Below, in pieces: positions 33,979 through 42,257 of a stretch of DNA of 64,000 bases. Numbering within the stretch: the first letter of the stretch is position 1; each line of letters begins with the position of its first letter. This stretch comes from Aquisphaera giovannonii. GTDB lineage: Bacteria; Planctomycetota; Planctomycetia; Isosphaerales; Isosphaeraceae. A model generated the notes under the pieces. That model was not told where the DNA came from and ran no database searches. It was given only the letters and a program-made list of their open reading frames with translations. The stretch spans positions 8,122,001 through 8,186,000 of the forward strand of contig NZ_CP042997.1 of the NCBI RefSeq assembly GCF_008087625.1, written 5' to 3'. The translations under genes were made by a program, and so were the position numbers.

Positions 33979-35634
33979 TCAGCCCTCGTGGATGCGGGTC
34001 CAGACCTCGATCGTCCCGAACCGGGCGGCCGGGCGGTAGAGCCGCCGCACGGACTGCGTCAACGCCTCGTACGGCCTCTCGAGCGGGTCGTGCCACCCGG
34101 GCTCGTCGGGGGACCAGACGACGACGGAGTCGTCGGCACGCTCGAGGAAGCCCACGAAGTCCGCCTCGGTGTGGAACGAGTTGAGCCAGAGCCAGTCCAG
34201 CGAGGGCGTATCCACGGGGAAGACGGGCAGCCGGGCGGTAGGGCCGCAGAGAGCCGGCGATCGCTCCCGGAGCAGGTTCGCCACCCGCGTGGACGCCGAG
34301 GTCTCGCGGCGGAGGTAGTCGAGCGCCCGCTGGTAGTCCCGCCAGGGATAGGCCATGGTGACGCCCGGAGGGGCCTTCTCGAGCGGGACGCCGGCCCGCA
34401 GCGCCCGCATCCCCATCGCGGCGCAGTGCGGATACCAGAGGGTGGACGGGCCGGACGCCATGCTGCCCGCGCCGGCCAGCAGCAGCGTGAGCATGAGCCG
34501 GCCGGTGGCCGTGAGGTCCATGGTGCGCAGGCCGATGCCTACGAGCAGGGCCACGTCCACCGCGATCGCCAGCCGGAGCGGATGCCTCAGGTAGAGGTGA
34601 TCCAGCGGCGCGACCAGCCGGTAGGCGAAGGCCGCGACCGTCGCCAGCCCGCAGGCGAGCACCAGCGGGCGGCAGGCCCGATCGGCCTTCAGCCAGGCGA
34701 GGAGCAGTCCGAGGTAGATGGCGAGGTTCCCGAACGAGCACTGCCCCGCCAGGTTCCGGATCAGCGTCGAGGGGCTCCGGCCGCCGTACCGCGACCGGGC
34801 CATCTCCAGCATCCGCAGGAAATCGCCGAGGAGGCCGTCCGCCACGAGCGGGACGAAGAGCATCGCCGTTATCGCCGCGAACGCGACGATCCACGCCAGC
34901 GACGAGCGGACCGCGGCCGCCCTCGTCCTCTCGGCACCGTCGGCCCCGTGTGCGGCCGCGACGAGGGCCGCGGGCAGGAAGAGGATGGCGTAGGGGCGGA
35001 TCGAGAACCCTACCGCGAAGAGCAAGGCGGCGAGGACCCCCGCGGCGCGCGACCGGGACGCCTGGAGGATGAGCATGGCCGTCAGGGCGGACCACGCGGC
35101 GCGCCAGTCGCGCTGGGCCACGTTCGTCCAGTCCAGGCCCAGGTAATACGTCAGGAAGGTGACGAAGCCGATCCATCCCGGCAAGGCGCGGCCCAGCACC
35201 CGGCGCGACCACCACACGAGCACCCCGCCGAAGCCCACGAGGAGGGCCGCATCCAGGGCGTAGATGGACCATGTAGCGGACCAGCCGAAGGCCCGCCCCA
35301 GGACCCAGAACTCGTAGATCTGCCCGGGGAAGTTGTAGACGGCGATGTCGCGGTACGGCCGCACCCCGACGTCCCACGAATGGGCCATCACGGCATAGGC
35401 GTCCAGGTCGGCCCACCAGGGCCAGGCGAGGTACAGCGGCAGCCAGACGGCGACGAGGGCGAGGCAGAGTCCGGCCGCCAGGTACGAGAGCGGCGCCCCC
35501 ATGAGCCAGGACGAGGCCGACTCGAGGGTGAGCTCGCCCGCCCCTGCTCCGCCGGCGTCGTGGAGCTCGTCGATCCGCAGGCCCGGGCCAACGCCCAGCT
35601 CCGCCGATCCGTGCCGGCGCACATTTGCTCGCAT
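33979..35634 (-). CDS. Polytopic membrane protein, glycosyltransferase-like
   Basis: 551 aa. Around ten transmembrane segments from residue 45; the first extracytoplasmic loop holds 'DLDAYAVMAHSWDVGVRPY' and 'YNFPGQIYEFWVLG', reminiscent of GT-C mannosyltransferases, and a soluble C-terminal region ('VDTPSLDWLWLNSFHTE', 'VVVWSPDEPG'). The acceptor is unknown. ATG 35634 was chosen; the 25 residues obtained with 35709 look non-coding. It is the first gene of a pair with 32313-33911. Confidence 0.65.
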   Translation of the reverse strand: MRANVRRHGSAELGVGPGLRIDELHDAGGAGAGELTLESASSWLMGAPLSYLAAGLCLALVAVWLPLYLAWPWWADLDAYAVMAHSWDVGVRPYRDIAVYNFPGQIYEFWVLGRAFGWSATWSIYALDAALLVGFGGVLVWWSRRVLGRALPGWIGFVTFLTYYLGLDWTNVAQRDWRAAWSALTAMLILQASRSRAAGVLAALLFAVGFSIRPYAILFLPAALVAAAHGADGAERTRAAAVRSSLAWIVAFAAITAMLFVPLVADGLLGDFLRMLEMARSRYGGRSPSTLIRNLAGQCSFGNLAIYLGLLLAWLKADRACRPLVLACGLATVAAFAYRLVAPLDHLYLRHPLRLAIAVDVALLVGIGLRTMDLTATGRLMLTLLLAGAGSMASGPSTLWYPHCAAMGMRALRAGVPLEKAPPGVTMAYPWRDYQRALDYLRRETSASTRVANLLRERSPALCGPTARLPVFPVDTPSLDWLWLNSFHTEADFVGFLERADDSVVVWSPDEPGWHDPLERPYEALTQSVRRLYRPAARFGTIEVWTRIHEG

Positions 35635-35795
35635 CGATCCCTCCCTGGTGGATGCGTCGAGTTGCCTGATCGTGCGCGGGCCCGGCGGCAGCGCGGTCCC
35701 GCGGGGCAACCTGTACCATCATCGGCGGGGGGCGTCAAGCCGGAGGGCGGCAGGGCCCGGCCCGGCGGCCCGGCCCGGCTCGGCTGAATGTCCCC

Positions 35796-35804
35796 GAGTG
35801 CCTC
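35796..35804. repeat. Target-site duplication, left copy (GAGTGCCTC)
   Basis: The 9 bp GAGTGCCTC directly precede the insertion sequence and are repeated exactly after it at 37550-37558. The 9-bp length and exact match indicate a recent insertion. Confidence 0.9.
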
Positions 35805-35813
35805 GGGTGCACG

Positions 35814-37118
35814 TCAGATTCTGATTTTCTTGCGCGTTAATCTGGGCGCTCGTGGCCGGCGAGTGAAGGGACAGCCCGGACGTGTCTCGAGGTGCGCCTC
35901 CAGCCGTTCGTCGTCCGAGAGCGCCGCGGCGCGCACCTGGAGGATGGCCTCGGCCCCCTCCGGGTCGTTCCAGAACATCTCGGTCCCCTTGACCCGGTAG
36001 TTCACCTCCTTGACGAGCGACTCCATCCAGGCCGTCGTCACCGGCAGCCCGCTCCGGCGATATTCGGGATATCTCATGCGCCCTTCGTTGTTGCTCAGGT
36101 AGGTGATCGTCACGGCCAGGACCTTCCGCGGGTCCTGATCCGGCGCGGTCGCGGGCGGCTCGCCCAGCTTCGCCCGCCAGGCCTGCAACTCCTCGATCAC
36201 CTGGCCGACCTCCCCTCGCCATGCGCCTCGCATCCAGGCCAGGTACCGGTCCCACGCGTCCTCGGGCCCCTCGTGCACGGCCTTGGCCACCAGGAACAGG
36301 TAGCTCAGCACGTGGATGAAGTCGAGGATCGGCGTAAACTCGCCGAAGTGCCGCTTCCGGATCGACCAGTTCCACGCCAGCCCATCGCCCAGGAACGCCT
36401 TGGCTGACGCCTCGGGGAATCGCCGCCGCTTGGCTTCCCGCGCCATCTGCTTGCCGAACTCCTTCGAGTCCGCCATGCTGCTCAGCACGGTGCGCACCGA
36501 CCGCTTCGGCCGCCAGTCGGCCGGCGGCACCATCTCCATGCCCTCGGGGGGCTCGCCGGCCCGCGATGGCGACTCGGGCGGCGAGGCCATGGAGGCGACC
36601 GACAGGGCTTCGGTCTCGGCGATCTTGGCCACGTGCTCCGGGTCGGCGAAGCAGGCCGGCGGCTCGGGCTCGGGGTCTTCCTCGGAGGTCGTGGGCCGGG
36701 CCCGGATCAGGCAGGCGTTCTTGGTCTCTCGCCACCCCTCGGATGTGCGGTGGACGCCGGGGCCGTGTCCCGGCTCGCGGGTGCGGATCCGGCCGCCGTC
36801 GCATTCGACCACCGCCAGCGCCGGCGGGCCCTCGGGGCGCCGTGCCAGCGAGTCATCGGTCCTGGGATCGGCGTCCCGACGTCGGGCCAGCTCGAGGCCG
36901 ACGTCGCGCACCACGCGCTCGATGGTCTTGGCCGAGACGGGCTGGCCGGCCACCTGCTTCATCACGATGGCGGCCCGCTTGAACGAGCGGGCCTCGGCTC
37001 CGGCGTAGGTGAGCCGTCGCACGAGGGTCGGGGTCAAGGCCCGAGCATCAAGGCCCAGCGCCTCCCGGAGGGGGGAAAAACCCGCGGCGACAGCGGGGGC
37101 AATGACCCATCGGCTCAT
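35814..37118 (-). CDS. ISKra4 transposase, main part (orfB)
   Basis: 434 codons. It carries the ISKra4 catalytic core: 'VVECDGGRIRT' (first Asp), 'RETKNACLI', 'FLGDGLAWNWSI' (second Asp), 'FIHVLSYLF', and near the C-terminus 'GLPVTTAWMESLVKEVNYRV' and 'GTEMFW'. The true reading enters from orfA: 'CPRCRRGFFP' in frame A continues as 'LREALGLDARALTP' in frame B. The break is at the homopolymers G6/A5 on the plus strand (37070-37080). Without a +1 shift there is no normal start here; the ATG at 37118 is out of register with the family. Confidence 0.85.
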   Translation of the reverse strand: MSRWVIAPAVAAGFSPLREALGLDARALTPTLVRRLTYAGAEARSFKRAAIVMKQVAGQPVSAKTIERVVRDVGLELARRRDADPRTDDSLARRPEGPPALAVVECDGGRIRTREPGHGPGVHRTSEGWRETKNACLIRARPTTSEEDPEPEPPACFADPEHVAKIAETEALSVASMASPPESPSRAGEPPEGMEMVPPADWRPKRSVRTVLSSMADSKEFGKQMAREAKRRRFPEASAKAFLGDGLAWNWSIRKRHFGEFTPILDFIHVLSYLFLVAKAVHEGPEDAWDRYLAWMRGAWRGEVGQVIEELQAWRAKLGEPPATAPDQDPRKVLAVTITYLSNNEGRMRYPEYRRSGLPVTTAWMESLVKEVNYRVKGTEMFWNDPEGAEAILQVRAAALSDDERLEAHLETRPGCPFTRRPRAPRLTRKKIRI

Positions 37119-37419
37119 CGAAGTCCAGGGGGCCGTCTATCGAAGTGACGGAGCGACTCCTGGGGACGACCTCGCAGCGGGTGCCGCACTCGGGGCATTT
37201 GACCGAGCGGGTCGCGTGCGAGGCCAGCTCCCCCATGTGACGGGCTTGCACCGTACGGCTGAGCCGCCGCCCCAGCTCGTGGGCACGGGCTTCGATGACC
37301 GAGTAGTGGGGGATGCCCACCACCGTGCCGTCGGCCCGATCGAGGGCCACGGCGACGCGTGCCGCCTCCTTCAGGAGTTGGTCCAATCTCGCCTGAAGTT
37401 CGGCCATCGTCCCATCCAT
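37048..37419 (-). CDS. ISKra4 transposase, N-terminal part (orfA)
   Basis: 123 codons, the zinc-ribbon head of the transposase: Cys75/Cys78 in 'CPECGTRC' and Cys107/Cys110 in 'CPRC', preceded by a helical segment. ATG 37419 is preceded by GGAGG. The frame runs 71 nt into orfB; only residues up to about 115 are like the family, the remainder ('PPGGAGP') is out-of-frame. A +1 shift within the C6 run would fuse it to orfB. Confidence 0.82.
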   Translation of the reverse strand: MDGTMAELQARLDQLLKEAARVAVALDRADGTVVGIPHYSVIEARAHELGRRLSRTVQARHMGELASHATRSVKCPECGTRCEVVPRSRSVTSIDGPLDFDEPMGHCPRCRRGFFPPPGGAGP

Positions 37420-37549
37420 GGATCGGCCTCCGCCGGGGTAGATCGGGCCTCCAAAGCACCGAAGGGCCGCACTCTACCACGGAACCCCCGCGTTCCTCCA
37501 TTGACATCCTCGTCCTCGCAGTAGAAGGCGCAGAAGCTGACGTGCACCC

Positions 37550-37558
37550 GAGTGCCTC
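37550..37558. repeat. Target-site duplication, right copy (GAGTGCCTC)
   Basis: Exact copy of 35796-35804 at the right end of the ISKra4 element. The next gene (lpxB) starts 98 bp further on. Confidence 0.9.
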
Positions 37559-37656
37559 ACGCCCCGACGATTCGCCTTCCCGGATCCGCGCCGATCTGTT
37601 ACGAACCTGCCAGCCACCCAGGACCGTCCGATCACGCAGGGAAGCGAGAGCGGCAC

Positions 37657-38922
37657 ATGAAGTTCTTCGTCTCGGCCGGCGAGCCCAGCGGCGACCTCCA
37701 CGCCGCCAACCTGATCCATGCCCTGCGCGAGCGGCTGCCGGGTGCCACCTTCCTCGGCTATGGCGGGCCGCGGATGGCCGCCGAAGGGGCGGAGCTGATC
37801 TACCCGCTCGTCAACCTGGCGGTGATGTGGTTCCTCCAGGTGTTCGCGAACATCGCCACGTTCGTCTGGCTCATCTTCCGCGCGGATCGCTGCTTCCGCG
37901 AGGAATGCCCCGACGCCGTGATCCTCGTCGATTACCCGGGGCTGCACTGGTGGATCGCCCGCCGGGCGAAGGCGCGGGGCATCCCCGTCTTCTACTACGT
38001 CCCGCCCCAGCTCTGGGCCTGGGCCGGCTGGCGCGTGAAGAAGGTCCGGAAGTTCGTGGACATGGTCCTCTGCAGCCTGCCGTTCGAGCCCGACTGGTAT
38101 CGCGAGCGAGGCGTGGCGAACGCCGAATACGTCGGCCATCCGTATTTCGACGAGCTCGACGAGCGCGAGCTCGACGGGACGTTCCTCCGCGACTGGGGCG
38201 TCGAGGCCCGCGGCGGCCCCCTGGTGGCGATCCTCCCCGGATCGCGGACGCAGGAGTTGAAGCGGAACCTGCCGATCATGCTCCGCGCCGCCGCCCTGCT
38301 CGCGGCCGACCACCCCACCGCCCGGTTCGCCGTGGCGGCCCTGCACGACCGGCACAAGGCCCTGGTCGAGCAGATCATCCGGCAGGCCGTCGCCGACCCC
38401 GAAGAACCCGAGTTGCCGGCCATCGAGGTCCACGCGGGCCGCACGCCCGAGCTGATCCGCCTGGCCGACGTCGCCTGGTCCGTCTCCGGCTCGGTCAGCC
38501 TGGAGCTGATGATGGAGGCCCTGCCGACGGTCATCCTCTACAAGCTGAACGCGATCGACCTCTTCATCGCCCGCCCATTCATCAAGGCGAAGTTCATCAC
38601 CCTGGTGAACCTCCTGGCGGACGCCGAGCTCATGCCGGAATACCTCACCACGCGCGACGTCTCCGTCGAGCTGGCGGCGCACGCGAGGACGTGGCTGGAC
38701 GACCCGATCGCCATGGCGAGGGCCACCGCCAACCTCGCCGCACTCCGCCTGGAGGCCGCCCGGCCGGGCGCATCCCGCCGGGCCGCGGGTCGCATCGCCG
38801 ACTGGATGGAGTCGCATTGGGGCGTCCCCGCCCCGCACGGGGCCGCCTACCACGGCCCCCACGCCTCTCGCGAAGGCAAGGGTGCCGAGGCGGCCCCACC
38901 CCCGGGGTCCGCGAGCCGCTGA
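37657..38922 (+). CDS. lpxB: Lipid-A-disaccharide synthase
   Basis: 421 aa. 'FFVSAGEPSGDLHAANL' at the N-terminus, 'GYGGPRMAAEGAELIYP', 'VDYPGLHWWIARRAKA', 'YYVPPQLWAWAGWRVKK', 'AILPGSRTQELKRNLP' are LpxB (GT19) hallmarks. The enzyme condenses UDP-diacylglucosamine with lipid X at the inner membrane in lipid A synthesis. The start is ATG 37657. The ISKra4 element ends only 107 bp upstream, so native upstream regulatory sequence may have been displaced. The C-terminal 45 residues are an unconserved, low-complexity tail. Confidence 0.93.
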   Translation: MKFFVSAGEPSGDLHAANLIHALRERLPGATFLGYGGPRMAAEGAELIYPLVNLAVMWFLQVFANIATFVWLIFRADRCFREECPDAVILVDYPGLHWWIARRAKARGIPVFYYVPPQLWAWAGWRVKKVRKFVDMVLCSLPFEPDWYRERGVANAEYVGHPYFDELDERELDGTFLRDWGVEARGGPLVAILPGSRTQELKRNLPIMLRAAALLAADHPTARFAVAALHDRHKALVEQIIRQAVADPEEPELPAIEVHAGRTPELIRLADVAWSVSGSVSLELMMEALPTVILYKLNAIDLFIARPFIKAKFITLVNLLADAELMPEYLTTRDVSVELAAHARTWLDDPIAMARATANLAALRLEAARPGASRRAAGRIADWMESHWGVPAPHGAAYHGPHASREGKGAEAAPPPGSASR

Positions 38923-39038
38923 CGCGTCCCCGATCCCGCAAGGCGATCACCCGGGCCTGGCCGGCCAGGGACCGGCCACACGAAGACGCCAGACGCGGCC
39001 GGCTCGACGGGCCGCTCGCGCGGGGTCTGCCGCTGGGC

Positions 39039-39605
39039 CTACCTCCCGCCCTGCTCCAGCGCCATCCGAAGATACGATCGCGGCTCGACCTCACCCAGGC
39101 CCAGCGTGGCGGCCAGCGACAGGACCGCTCGTTGCGCCGCCGCGAGGTCCTCCCTGGACGCCGCGAACGCCTCCACCTCGGCGAAGTCGCCGAGGCCCTG
39201 GGCCCGGTCCAGGACGACCTCCAGCGGCCTGCCCTCGTGATCCAGGTGGAAGCTCTCCCTCCGCTTGCGGATCGTGGCGACGTGGCGGAAGCCGAGTCGA
39301 TCCAGGAGCCGAAGGAGCTTCTCCATCTCCTCGGCCCCCCGGCCCGCCCCGATCTCGATCTCCTCGCGGGTCTTCGTCGGCCCGGCGTGCTTCGGGCCCT
39401 TGTAGGTCATCCGGTTCACGCCCTCCTCCACCAGCCGGCGGACGCGGAACGCCTCCCCGGTCTCGGCGAAGTCCCGCCCCGGGTGATTGAAGTACGAATC
39501 CTCCTGGGTCTGGACGGCCCCCGGTCGGGCCCCGAGCTCGCCCAGCCGCCCGGCGATCGCGGCGTGGTCCACGCCGCGGTACTTGACCTCGATCTCGAAA
39601 CTCAT
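39039..39605 (-). CDS. CYTH-domain protein (class IV adenylate cyclase-like)
   Basis: 188 aa. 'MSFEIEVKYRG' holds the ExExK motif that names the CYTH triphosphate-tunnel fold; 'EAFRVRR', 'MTYKGPK', 'REEIEI', 'RKRRESFHLD' and 'LEVVLDRAQGLGDFAEVEA' supply the basic and acidic tunnel residues. The family includes thiamine triphosphatases, polyphosphatases and class IV (CyaB) cyclases; the exact reaction cannot be read off. ATG 39605 starts right at the motif. It converges on lpxB and is divergent to the SPFH gene. Confidence 0.9.
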   Translation of the reverse strand: MSFEIEVKYRGVDHAAIAGRLGELGARPGAVQTQEDSYFNHPGRDFAETGEAFRVRRLVEEGVNRMTYKGPKHAGPTKTREEIEIGAGRGAEEMEKLLRLLDRLGFRHVATIRKRRESFHLDHEGRPLEVVLDRAQGLGDFAEVEAFAASREDLAAAQRAVLSLAATLGLGEVEPRSYLRMALEQGGR

Positions 39606-39683
39606 GCATCCACCCCGCTGCAACCAGCCCGGGCTCTCCGGGATGGTCGCGAATGTGCCGCGTGCCGCGCGATTCCCCCGAAT

Positions 39684-39712
39684 ATTCCAACGTCCCTGCG
39701 AATACTCGTCAA
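39684..39712 (-). promoter_or_regulatory. Probable promoter of the CYTH gene
   Basis: On the minus strand: -35 TTGACG (39712-39707), spacer 17, -10 TGGAAT (39689-39684). Matches 5/6 and 4/6. Predicted leader is about 70 nt to ATG 39605. Confidence 0.45.
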
Positions 39713-39834
39713 ATACGAGGGGCCGAACGACCCCCACGAGCCTGACGACCAGGTAAAATGCGCGGAGCGAAGACGCTCTACGGGTGTTCCGGTCTGAGAC
39801 CGCCTCCGCGCACTCGTTCACCAAGGAGTATCCT

Positions 39835-42132
39835 GTGGGCTCGCCACTCTTCGAAAATGTGGCATCCGTGGTTCCGGCGCTCGCCGCCATCGGCGACCTC
39901 CCCTCGGGCATCCTGTGGCTGGTCGCGTTGGTGGTGGGCCTGGTGGTGCTCTGCGAGCTGACCGGCCTCCGGTACATCGCCAACAACCGGGTCGGCGTCG
40001 TCGAGAAGCTCTGGTCGGTGAAGGGATCGGTGCCCGAGGGCGGGATCATCGCCCTGCAGGGCGAGGCGGGATTCCAGGCGGAGGTCCTCCGAGGAGGCAT
40101 GCACTTCGGGCTCTGGCGGTGGCAGTATCGGATCCATCGCGTCCCGCTGGTGACGGTGCCTCAGGGCAAGATCGGCTACGTGTACGCCCGCGACGGCGAG
40201 CCCCTCGCCCCCAGCCAGACCCTCGGCTGCGTCATCGCGTGCAACAACTTCCAGGACGCCCGGGGGTTCCTGTCGGGCCAGCAGGTCGGGCCCGACCAGC
40301 CGGCCATCGTCGGCCAGCGAGGCCGCCAGCGGGCGATCCTCCGCGAGGGCGTCTACGCGATCAACCTGGCGCTCTTCTACGTGCTCACCGAGGACATGGT
40401 CTACCGCCTGGGCACCGGCGGCACGATGGAGGCCAAGACCCTCTCCAACTGGCAGAACGAGCTCATCGAGCTGGAGGGCTTCGACCCCGTCGTCATCGGC
40501 GGCCCCGTCGAGGCCGCCGACCCGCTCAGCCCCGAGCGCAAGGTGCTCGTGGACAGCATGGGCATCGTCACCGTTCACGACGGGCCGTCGCTGCCCCCGG
40601 GGGAGATCATCGCCCCGGCGGTGGGCACCGATCGGAACGACAAGTATTTCCACAACAACTACCAGGACCCCGAGGCGTTCCTCCTGGCCGGCGGCCGGCG
40701 CGGCTTGCAGTACGTCCCCCTCACGGACGGCACGTACTTCATCAACCGCTGGTTCGCGACCCTGGAATCGACGCCCAAGACCATCGTGCCGATCGGCTAC
40801 GTCGGCGTGGTCGTCAGCTACTACGGCCGGACCGGCAACGACCTCTCCGGCCAGACCTTCCGCCACGGCGAGCGCGTCGCCGAGGGCGAGCGCGGCGTCC
40901 AGGAGAAGCCCCTGGGCCCGGGCAAGTACGCCTTCAACCGGTACGCGGGCAACATCGTCCTCGTGCCGACCACCAATTTCGTGCTCCACTGGGTCACCGG
41001 CCGGACCGAGACGCACCGATATGACGAGAGCCTCCGGTCGATCGACCTGGTCACCAAGGACGCCTACGAGCCGACGCTGCCGCTGTCCGTGGTCGTGCAC
41101 ATCGACTACCAGAAGGCGCCCAACGTCATCCAGCGCTTCGGGGACGTGAAGAAGCTGATCACCCAGACCCTGGATCCGATGCTCTCCGCCTACTTCCGCG
41201 ACGTGGCCCACAAGCGGACGATGCTCGAGCTCCTCCAGGAGCGCGACGCCATCCAGCACGAGGCCAGCCAGGAGCTGGGGCGGAAGTTCGGCAACTTCGA
41301 CATCGAGTGCGTGGACGTGCTGATCGGCAAGCCCGACACGGCCGAGGCCGGCGGCAAGATCGAGACCCTGCTCGAGCAGCTCCGCCTGCGGCAGCTGTCC
41401 CTGGAGCAGGTGGAGACCTACGCCAAGCAGGTGACGGCGGCCGAGAAGCTGCGGGTGCTCAACGAGGCCCAGGCCAACGCCCAGATGCAGACGAAGCTCA
41501 GCCAGTCGCTCATCCAGGTGAGGATCGTCGAGAACGAGGCCGAGGCCCAGCTCGCGCGGGCCCGGAAGGAGGCCGAGCAGAAGGTCGTCACGGCCCAGGC
41601 GGAGAGCCAGCAGCGCATCCTCGCCGGCCGCGGCGAAGGTGCGAGGATCCTCCAGGAGGGCCTCTCGGAGGCATCCGTCCTGGTCCGCAAGATCCAGTCG
41701 TTCACCGACCCGAGGCTCTATGCCCTCTCGGTCGTCGCCCAGAACCTCGCCAAGAGCAGCCAGCCGCTCGTCCCCGAGCGGGTCTTCATCGCCGGCGGCG
41801 GGGGCGGCAACGGGAATGGCAACGGCCACGCCGGCGACGCCCTCGCCATAGGCGCCGGGGCGAACGCGGGCAACGGCCTGATGGGCATGCTCCTAGGCCT
41901 GCTCGTGGCGGAGAAGTCCGGCTTCGACGTCGCCGGCCTGCCCGAGGGCAACGTCCTCCAGGATTTCGCCGACAGGATCTCGAAGCAGGCGATGGACAAC
42001 ATCCAGGAGGCCATGGCCGCCAACGCCGCGAACGGAAACGGGAACGGCGTGGGGCATGGCGCCGACACAACGGCCGCCGTCCTCTCCGGCCCCGTCCCCG
42101 GCCTGAAGGACACCGAGGTCATCCCGTCCTGA
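39835..42132 (+). CDS. SPFH/Band 7 (flotillin-like) membrane protein
   Basis: 765 aa. One transmembrane helix (about 20-42, 'GILWLVALVVGLVVLCEL'), a first SPFH segment ('NNRVGVVEKLW'), a second Band-7 segment around residues 300-480, a long coiled coil rich in Glu, Ala and Gln (about 515-610, 'ARKEAEQKVVTAQAESQQ'), a Gly/Asn-rich hinge and a C-terminal helical tail. SPFH proteins form oligomeric membrane scaffolds. The double-SPFH length exceeds that of typical flotillins. GTG 39835 was chosen because AAGGAG lies 7 nt upstream; the frame extends to 39784 without SD. Confidence 0.86.
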   Translation: MGSPLFENVASVVPALAAIGDLPSGILWLVALVVGLVVLCELTGLRYIANNRVGVVEKLWSVKGSVPEGGIIALQGEAGFQAEVLRGGMHFGLWRWQYRIHRVPLVTVPQGKIGYVYARDGEPLAPSQTLGCVIACNNFQDARGFLSGQQVGPDQPAIVGQRGRQRAILREGVYAINLALFYVLTEDMVYRLGTGGTMEAKTLSNWQNELIELEGFDPVVIGGPVEAADPLSPERKVLVDSMGIVTVHDGPSLPPGEIIAPAVGTDRNDKYFHNNYQDPEAFLLAGGRRGLQYVPLTDGTYFINRWFATLESTPKTIVPIGYVGVVVSYYGRTGNDLSGQTFRHGERVAEGERGVQEKPLGPGKYAFNRYAGNIVLVPTTNFVLHWVTGRTETHRYDESLRSIDLVTKDAYEPTLPLSVVVHIDYQKAPNVIQRFGDVKKLITQTLDPMLSAYFRDVAHKRTMLELLQERDAIQHEASQELGRKFGNFDIECVDVLIGKPDTAEAGGKIETLLEQLRLRQLSLEQVETYAKQVTAAEKLRVLNEAQANAQMQTKLSQSLIQVRIVENEAEAQLARARKEAEQKVVTAQAESQQRILAGRGEGARILQEGLSEASVLVRKIQSFTDPRLYALSVVAQNLAKSSQPLVPERVFIAGGGGGNGNGNGHAGDALAIGAGANAGNGLMGMLLGLLVAEKSGFDVAGLPEGNVLQDFADRISKQAMDNIQEAMAANAANGNGNGVGHGADTTAAVLSGPVPGLKDTEVIPS

Positions 42133-42191
42133 GGACGAGATAACGGAAGATCGAGGGCGGGTCGGCCCTCTCCCCGCCCCCCCTCGACATC

Positions 42192-42224
42192 GCACGCCCG
42201 CCGCGGTCAACCCGGCGGGCGTGC
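42192..42224. terminator. Strong bidirectional hairpin between convergent genes
   Basis: A perfect 12-bp stem (42192-42203 and 42213-42224) with a 9-nt loop lies between the stops of the SPFH gene and the convergent membrane protein. There is no T tract on either strand. A second, smaller hairpin (GAGGGC/GCCCTC) lies just upstream at about 42153-42170. Confidence 0.7.
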
Positions 42225-42257
42225 TCGTTCACGCCCCGCCCGACGGCCGACGTCACA

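Larger units (their letters stand above)
35805..37549 (-). mobile_element. ISKra4-family insertion sequence, 1745 bp
   Basis: Terminal inverted repeats 35805-35823 and 37531-37549 (GGGTGCACGTCAG then A or C then TTCTG) match at 18 of 19 positions and both begin GGG. Perfect 9-bp direct repeats flank the element. It encodes an ISKra4-type transposase on the minus strand, split into two overlapping frames. The left end is so tight that the transposase stop codon (35814-35816) lies within the inverted repeat. The element sits between a glycosyltransferase-like gene and lpxB. Confidence 0.92.
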
